From Symsagittifera roscoffensis (lineage: Eukaryota > Xenacoelomorpha > Acoela > Convolutidae): a DNA stretch of 64,000 nucleotides. A program made the position numbers and the translations under genes. The notes beneath the pieces were generated by a model. That model was not told where the DNA came from. It ran no database searches and was given only the letters and a program-made list of their open reading frames with translations. Positions 57,957 through 64,000 of this stretch are shown here, in pieces (the first letter of the stretch is position 1; the number at the start of each line of letters is the position of its first letter). The stretch lies in assembly GCF_963678635.1 (NCBI RefSeq), contig NC_087071.1, forward strand, positions 18,043,613 to 18,107,612, given 5' to 3'.

Positions 57957-58050
57957 GTATCATGCGTACAGTAAAAAGGCGAAAAAAGTATCATGCGTAC
58001 AGTAAAAAATGCGTATCATGCGTACAATAAAAAAGGTATCATGCGTACAT
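57957..58050. repeat. Short tandem repeat, about 4 units of 20-30 bp
   Basis: GTATCATGCGTACAGTAAAA and variants, spaced unevenly. Confidence 0.75.
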
Positions 58051-58109
58051 TTTACAATAGGGCAAATAAGCAGAAAAATCATAAGCAGGAAATTTTTTTG
58101 AAACGGAAT

Positions 58110-58215
58110 TTTTCCCCTTTTAAAAAAACTCCTGTTAGATTCGAGCCCAAGACCTTTGCAGTCGCAGGCGTATTCGTTCCTTTAGGACCGAGCGTGCTGG
58201 AGACGCGAAGAAAAT
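58110..58215 (-). repeat. tRNA-derived segment
   Basis: On the minus strand: CTGCGACTGCAAAGGTC then TTGGGCTCGAATCTAAC, a good B box. The upstream A box is poor. Confidence 0.4.
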
Positions 58216-58887
58216 TGTAATTATTATGAGCTGAGCCTAAATTCGTCATTTCTAGTTCGACCATTCTGTGAACACAGTTATTCACGGGAAAAAAATTTAG
58301 TACCCGATTGCAATACTCCTGCTTATCGCAAGGTCAATAAATTGACACCACTTGCAGTAAATTTTTAAGGGTAGAAGACAGACAATAAAAGGAGATAAAT
58401 TGGATGGTAGGAGGGCCGAGAACCTTTGATGTTTGACACTTTTTCATGAAATTAACCCAGTTGCAGAAAACAGGGTGACTAGATAAAAAGTAGTAAGCAA
58501 ATAGTACACTGTGATTGGGAGGTTGACATCCAAGGAGGACCATTGGCTATAAATCATTATGGTCACCATGTATTAATTGATCAGCAATAGTCACCATGCA
58601 ATTATCCTAATTTTCACCAAGTATTATTTTATAACTAAGAGTCCTCATGTAGAATGCCGGTATTCCTCATGAACGTTGTGGTAACGAGTTTCGGTGCGGA
58701 AAAAGATTTCCTATATGGTTCCTCAAGTCAGGTGCGACAAAACATGAACTGAAGGTCAGTTGTGACCTAAAAAATCGAAATTATCAATAAAAAATTTTCA
58801 AAAAAAAATCAGCCATCAAAAAACTTCTTCGCAAACAACTTTTTCACATTCTCTCGGCTTTCCTTTCTTTCAATAAAGCAACATTTA

Positions 58888-61800
58888 TTGAAGAATAAAC
58901 AAGAATTTCAAGCAAGTCATAGAACTGATGACATGCGCCCCAATGCAAGACTCAGAATCAACCAGGATCGGTTCTTTTTCTATTTATATAGCATATTTAA
59001 TTGCACTAACTTCGCTTTTGATGCTTCTGATATTGTACACATAGAAGATCATATCAAAGGAAAAACGAGAATTTGGATTAAGTCATAGAACTGATGACAT
59101 GCGCCCCAATGCAAGACTCAGAATCAACCAGGATCGGTTCTTTTTCTATTTATATAGCATATTTAATTGCACTAACTTCGCTTTTGATGCTTCTGATATT
59201 GTACACATAGAAGATCATATCAAAGGAAAAACGAGAATTTGGATCAAGTCATAGAACTGATGACATGCGCCCCAATGCAAGACTCAGAATCAACCAGGAT
59301 CGGTTCTTTTTCTATTTATATAGCATATTTAATTGCACTAACTTCGCTTTTGATGCTTCTGATATTGTACACATAGAAGATCAAATCAAAGGAAAAACGA
59401 GAAGTTGGATCAAGTCATAGAACTGATGACATGCGCCCCAATGCAAGACTCAGAATCAACCAGGATCGGTTCTTTTTCTAATTATATAGCATATTTAATT
59501 GCACTAACTTCGCTTTTGAGGCTTCTGATATTGTACACATAGAAGATCAAATCAAAGGAAAAACGAGAATTTGGATCAAGTCATAGAACTGATGACATGC
59601 GCCCCAATGCAAGACTCAGAATCAACCAGGATCGGTTCTTTTTCTAATTATATAGCATATTTAATTGCACTAACTTCGCTTTTGAGGCTTCTGATATTGT
59701 ACACATAGAAGATCATATCAAAGGAAAAACGAGAATTTGGATCAAGTCATAGAACTGATGACATGCGCCCCAATGCAAGATTCAGAATCAACCAGGATCG
59801 GTTCTTTTTCTATTTATATAGCATATTTAATTGCACTAACTTCGCTTTTGATGCTTCTGATATTGTACACATAGAAGATCATATCAAAGGAAAAACGAGA
59901 ATTTGGATCAAGTCAGAGAACTGATGACATGCGCCCCAATGCAAGACTCAGAATCAACCAGGATCGGTTCTTTTTCTATTTATATAGCATATTTAATTGC
60001 ACTAACTTCGCTTTTGATGCTTCTGATATTGTACACATAGAAGATCAAATCAAAGGAAAAACGAGAATTTGGATCAAGTCATAGAACTGATGACATGCGC
60101 CCCAATGCAAGACTCAGAATCAACCAGGATCGGTTCTTTTTCTAATTATATAGCATATTTAATTGCACTAACTTCGCTTTTGAGGCTTCTGATATTGTAC
60201 ACATAGAAGATCATATCAAAGGAAAAACGAGAATTTGGATCAAGTCATAGAACTGATGACATGCGCCCCAATGCAAGATTCAGAATCAACCAGGATCGGT
60301 TCTTTTTCTATTTATATAGCATATTTAATTGCACTAACTTCGCTTTTGATGCTTCTGATATTGTACACATAGAAGATCATATCAAAGGAAAAACGAGAAT
60401 TTGGATCAAGTCATAGAACTGATGACATGCGCCCCAATGCAAGATTCAGAATCAACCAGGATCGGTTCTTTTTCTATTTATATAGCATATTTAATTGCAC
60501 TAACTTCGCTTTTGATGCTTCTGATATTGTACACATAGAAGATCAAATCAAAGGAAAAACTAGAATTTGGATCAAGTCATAGAACTGATGACATGCGCCC
60601 CAATGCAAGACTCAGAATCAACCAGGATCGGTTCTTTTTTTATTTATATAGCATATTTAATTGCACTAACTTCGCTTTTGATGCTTCTGATATTGTACAC
60701 ATAGAAGATCATATCAAAGGAAAAACGAGAATTTGGATCAAGTCATAGAACTGATGACATGCGCCCCAATGCAAGACTCAGAATCAACCAGGATCGGTTC
60801 TTTTTCTATTTATATAGCATATTTAATTGCACTAACTTCGCTTTTGATGTTTCTGATATTGTACACATAGAAGATCAAATCAAAGGAAAAACGAGAATTT
60901 GGATCAAGTCATAGAACTGATGACATGCGCCCCAATGCAAGACTCAGAATCAACCAGGATCGGTTCTTTTTTTATTTATATAGCATATTTAATTGCACTA
61001 ACTTCGCTTTTGATGCTTCTGATATTGTACACATAGAAGATCTAACTTCGGTTTTGATGCTTCTGATATTGTACACATATAAGATCAAATCAAAGGAAAA
61101 ACGAGAATTTGGATCAAGTCATAGAACTGATGACATGCGCCCCAATGCAAGACTCAGAATCAACCAGGATCGTTTTTTTTTTATTTATATAGCATATTTA
61201 ATTGCACTAACTTCGCTTTTGATGCTTCTGATATTGTACACATAGAAGATCAAATCAAAGGAAAAACGAGAATTTGGATCAAGTCATAGAACTGATGACA
61301 TGCGCCCCAATGCAAGACTCAGAATCAACCAGGATCGGTTCTTTTTCTATTTATATAGCATATTTAATTGCACTAACTTCGCTTTTGAGGCTTCTGATAT
61401 TGTACACATAGAAGATCAAATCAAAGAAAAAACGAGAATTTGGATCAAGTCATAGAACTGATGACATGCGCCCCAATGCAAGACTCAGAATCAACCAGGA
61501 TCGGTTCTTTTTCTATTTATATAGCATATTTAATTGCCCTAACTTCGCTTTTGAGGCTTCTGATATTGTACACATAGAAAATCATATCAAAGGAAAAACG
61601 AGAATTTGGATCAAGTCATAGAACTGATGACATGCGCCCCAATGCAAGACTCAGAATTAACCAGGATCGGTTCTTTTTCTATTTATATAGCATATTTAAT
61701 TGCACTAACTTCGCTTTTGATGCTTCTGATATTGTACACATAGAAGATCAAATCAAAGGAAAAACGAGAATTTGGATCAAGTCATAGAACTGATGACATG

Positions 61801-62256
61801 CGCCCCAATGCAACACTCAGAATCAACCAGGATCGGTTCTTTTTCTAATTATATAGCATTTTTAATTGCACTAACTTCGCTTTTGAGGCTTCTGATATTG
61901 TACACATAGAAGATCATATCAAAGGAAAAACGAGAATTTGGATCAAGTCATAGAACTGATGACATGCGCCCCAATGCAAGACTCAGAATCAACCAGGATC
62001 GGTTCTTTTTCTATTTATATAGCATATTTAATTGCACTAACTTCGCTTTTGATGCTTCTGATATTGTACACATAGAAGATCATATCAAAGGAAAAACGAG
62101 AATTTGGATCAAGTCATAGAACTGATGACATGCGCCCCAATGCAAGATTCAGAATCAACCAGGATCGGTTCTTTTTCTATTTATATAGCATATTTAATTG
62201 CACTAACTTCGCTTTTGATGCTTCTGATATTGTACACATAGAAGATCATATCAAAG
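58888..62256. repeat. Satellite array, 20 units of 166 bp
   Basis: The word GAACTGATGACATGCGCC occurs at 58,922 and then every 166 bp to 62,119 (20 occurrences). One spacing is 210 bp, because of a 44-bp partial repeat near 61,040-61,085, and one is 165 bp. Unit variants co-vary: CTAATTATAT with GAGGCTTCTG, CTATTTATAT with GATGCTTCTG, and GATTCAG versus GACTCAG. They recur in blocks of about three units, a higher-order pattern. Open frames inside (MRPNARLRINQDRF) are a by-product of the period not being a multiple of three. The last unit is cut exactly at the start of duplication copy 2. Confidence 0.95.
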
Positions 62257-62373
62257 TTCTACAGTGCTTCATTCGCCGTAATTTCATCAATTTTACCAAA
62301 TCAAATACAAAAAAGAATTTACAAAAAATAACTAGGCTTCAATCTATTAATAACAATTCACTCGACAACATAC

Positions 62374-62608
62374 CTTTCCAGATACAAGTCCATGTGTGGC
62401 CCTAATGCCTCCCCACAAATTCTGGAACCCTTTCGATCCCAAATCATAAGCTGACAATCCGTTATTCGACACTGTCACGTACAAGTCACAGTTGAACGGG
62501 TCCAGGTACACGCCAGTATTGAGTGCCTGGATTTCTTGGTTCTGATTGGCCTGGTTGTGATTCTTGGTGGTGGTCAATGACAATCTACTGTGGACGTTCG
62601 ATTTACCT
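62374..62608 (-). CDS. HNRNPU-like: Duplicate hnRNP U-like exon 2 (SPRY start), copy 2
   Basis: Both splice signals are intact. Three base differences from copy 1 were seen: two silent, and one giving Arg (GGIRATHG) where copy 1 has Met. The remaining SPRY and P-loop exons do not follow it on its downstream side; a satellite array does. It could splice across to copy 1 or its downstream exons if all belong to one transcription unit, or be a non-functional extra exon. Confidence 0.75.
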
Positions 62609-63279
62609 CTGAAATAAATTGAGTAAACTTCATAATGTCAGAATAAAACAGCCTACAACAGACAGGATTATCCAATCACAAGATTATCCTGCAGTTAGTA
62701 CAGGATGATCCAATCATAGTGATCATTGAATGAAAAACGATGAAAAAGTTCAAATATCTTTAATGAACACCACTTCTCAAATAGTTGCTTTGGTAAATCA
62801 CAGAGATGAGCTTCACACCACTTTCGATACATTAAACACAGCATGGCAATCTAGCCGACAGAAAAAAGTACTACAAAAACTTTCTATTCTATGTTTGATG
62901 TATCGCAAGTGATGCGAAGCTCCACTTCGCATGTGATCTACTAAGGCAACTAATTTACGAGAGGACAGGAGCTTGTTTTAACAGTTGAAACAGTGAAAAT
63001 ACTTAAAATGGTGCAGCTTGCAATTCTTATTACCCAAACGTAGCTTAGAAACACCATACGGCGTCATCAGGGAGGCTTTACAAGAAAGCTATTTCATTTT
63101 TGCTATTTTGACAGAACACGTTAATTACAGTATTTATGTTTAGTCCAAAATTATACATTTGTTATCATTTTAAATTTTAATCGGTTTACAAGGATTAAAT
63201 TAGAAATAGTCGTGAATCGATTCCTGGGGCAAACGACAAATAAATCATAATTTGAAGCATAATTTTCAGAAAAACGTAC

Positions 63280-64000
63280 CCTTGGCTGAAATCAGAAACA
63301 CCTGTCGACATTCCTGTCACACTTCCAGAGTTACACCCAGAGTCACTAGAACTATCTCGGCCAAACCTCTGACCAAATCCCGACGTAGAACAACTGCTCA
63401 CGCTTCCCATCGAATCTCTTCTATAGGAACTACTATTTGTGCTTCTATCATAAGCATCATCGTTATTTCGACGCATTCCCGAATCTTCGGTATTTTTGAA
63501 CCTGTCCAAATCGAAAAATGAATCGCCACTGCTTTGATATTGATGATGCTGGTATCGATTTTGGATTTTGTCGAACAATTTCTGGAAGTTTTCTGAAGCT
63601 GCGCGATTATTTTGATTTTGGCTGGCAATATCAACATCATTTCGCGCATGAAATGTAGTTGAATTATTTCCACTCCAACTTTGAGAATCGCGCTGATTTA
63701 CACTTGAATTTCTTACACCTGTAGTTATATTTTGGGAATCATTGTTATTTCCACTTGATTTGGAAAAACTACCCAAATTCGACTGAAACGGAGGTTTTGT
63801 AGGTACTACCACTTGTGGGGCTTCTGGTTTACCGATTCCATGCTTAACCTGGTTATGATTGTAATTATAATTATAACTTCCACTATCGGCATGGTTATAA
63901 TTATCTGAATGTGCATTGAAATATCTATCAGATGAGTTTCCTGAGTTTGAAGGCTGCGTTAAACTATTATCTGAAGGCAGTGCAAAAAATCCGCCACTCG
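63280..64000 (-). CDS. HNRNPU-like: Duplicate hnRNP U-like exon 1 (partial), copy 2
   Basis: Same frame and donor as 55,755-56,475. No coding difference was found in the last 200 residues. The 5' part lies beyond the window, where the true N-terminus with a SAP domain may also be. Confidence 0.7.

Larger units (their letters stand above)
57060..58880. other. No supported gene between the duplicated segments
   Basis: AT-rich. It contains the short TATCATGCGTACAGTAAAAA repeat (57,957-58,050) and a tRNA-like piece (58,110-58,215). Confidence 0.4.
62257..64000. repeat. Segmental duplication, copy 2 (continues past the window)
   Basis: Same as 54,731-56,475 with a handful of differences. It carries a second hnRNP U-like exon 2 and the 3' part of exon 1. 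Confidence 0.95.

Noticed and set aside
58888-62256. CTGATGA in every satellite unit as a hammerhead ribozyme core
   Set aside because: No GAAA at the required place and no convincing stem II after CTGATGA (only three or four pairs), so the catalytic core is not formed.
58888-62256. CRISPR array
   Set aside because: The 166-bp units are contiguous without unique spacers, and the genome is eukaryotic.
58888-62405. Open frames reading MRPNARLRINQDRF in the satellite
   Set aside because: They arise from one repeated unit, end wherever the unit's stops fall, and have no splice or start context.

Overview
This is an AT-rich animal nuclear genome window: genes with canonical GT-AG introns that are long and filled with repeats, a satellite array, tRNA-derived SINE-like pieces, LINE, Helitron-like and LTR-retroelement remnants, and no operons. 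The species cannot be fixed from the sequence. An envelope-carrying retroelement would fit an invertebrate such as a tunicate, but that is a weak inference. Short introns and exons were joined by eye from splice signals and reading phase, and no search was run.

Region 1-9,600 is a decayed env-carrying LTR-type retroelement. It starts with broken env-like ectodomain reading frames (1-1820), followed by two direct copies (about 1779-6075 and 6076-8901) of a unit that holds the end of the env-like ORF, a second Pro/Ser/Asn-rich ORF, an 85-bp spliceosomal-type intron and a long 3' tail. The first copy is further disrupted by a 565-bp inverted duplication. An LTR-like sequence follows (about 9,200-9,600), and a diverged inverted relative lies at 24,905-25,045.

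Region 9,600-25,000 holds dispersed repeats (MITE-like, SINE-like, and at least six of nine copies of one Helitron-like family with a terminal hairpin and CTTG end) and two minus-strand secreted-protein genes. One has exons at 19,134-19,340, 15,071-15,399 and 14,216-14,348 and reads as an alpha/beta-hydrolase with HGTG and THSMGN motifs. The other (24,034-24,573 plus small downstream exons) encodes an unrecognised acidic secreted protein.

Region 25,000-37,000 shows no convincing gene. It has a 594-bp tandem duplication, MITE-like and Helitron-like copies, and other dispersed repeats.

Region 37,298-56,809 (minus strand) is the main gene, an hnRNP U (SAF-A)-like nucleic-acid-binding protein. 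I could join ten exons with consistent phase: a low-complexity N-terminal exon, five exons covering the SPRY domain, three completing the P-loop kinase-like domain, and one 590-codon Q/N/S-rich C-terminal exon. Its introns hold tandem repeats of 166-172 bp, a LINE remnant and several repeat families.

Region 54,731-64,000 contains a recent segmental duplication. The segment with the first SPRY exon and the N-terminal exon is repeated, nearly identical, from 62,257 to the window end. The interval between the copies holds a 20-unit, 166-bp satellite that ends exactly at the duplication breakpoint.
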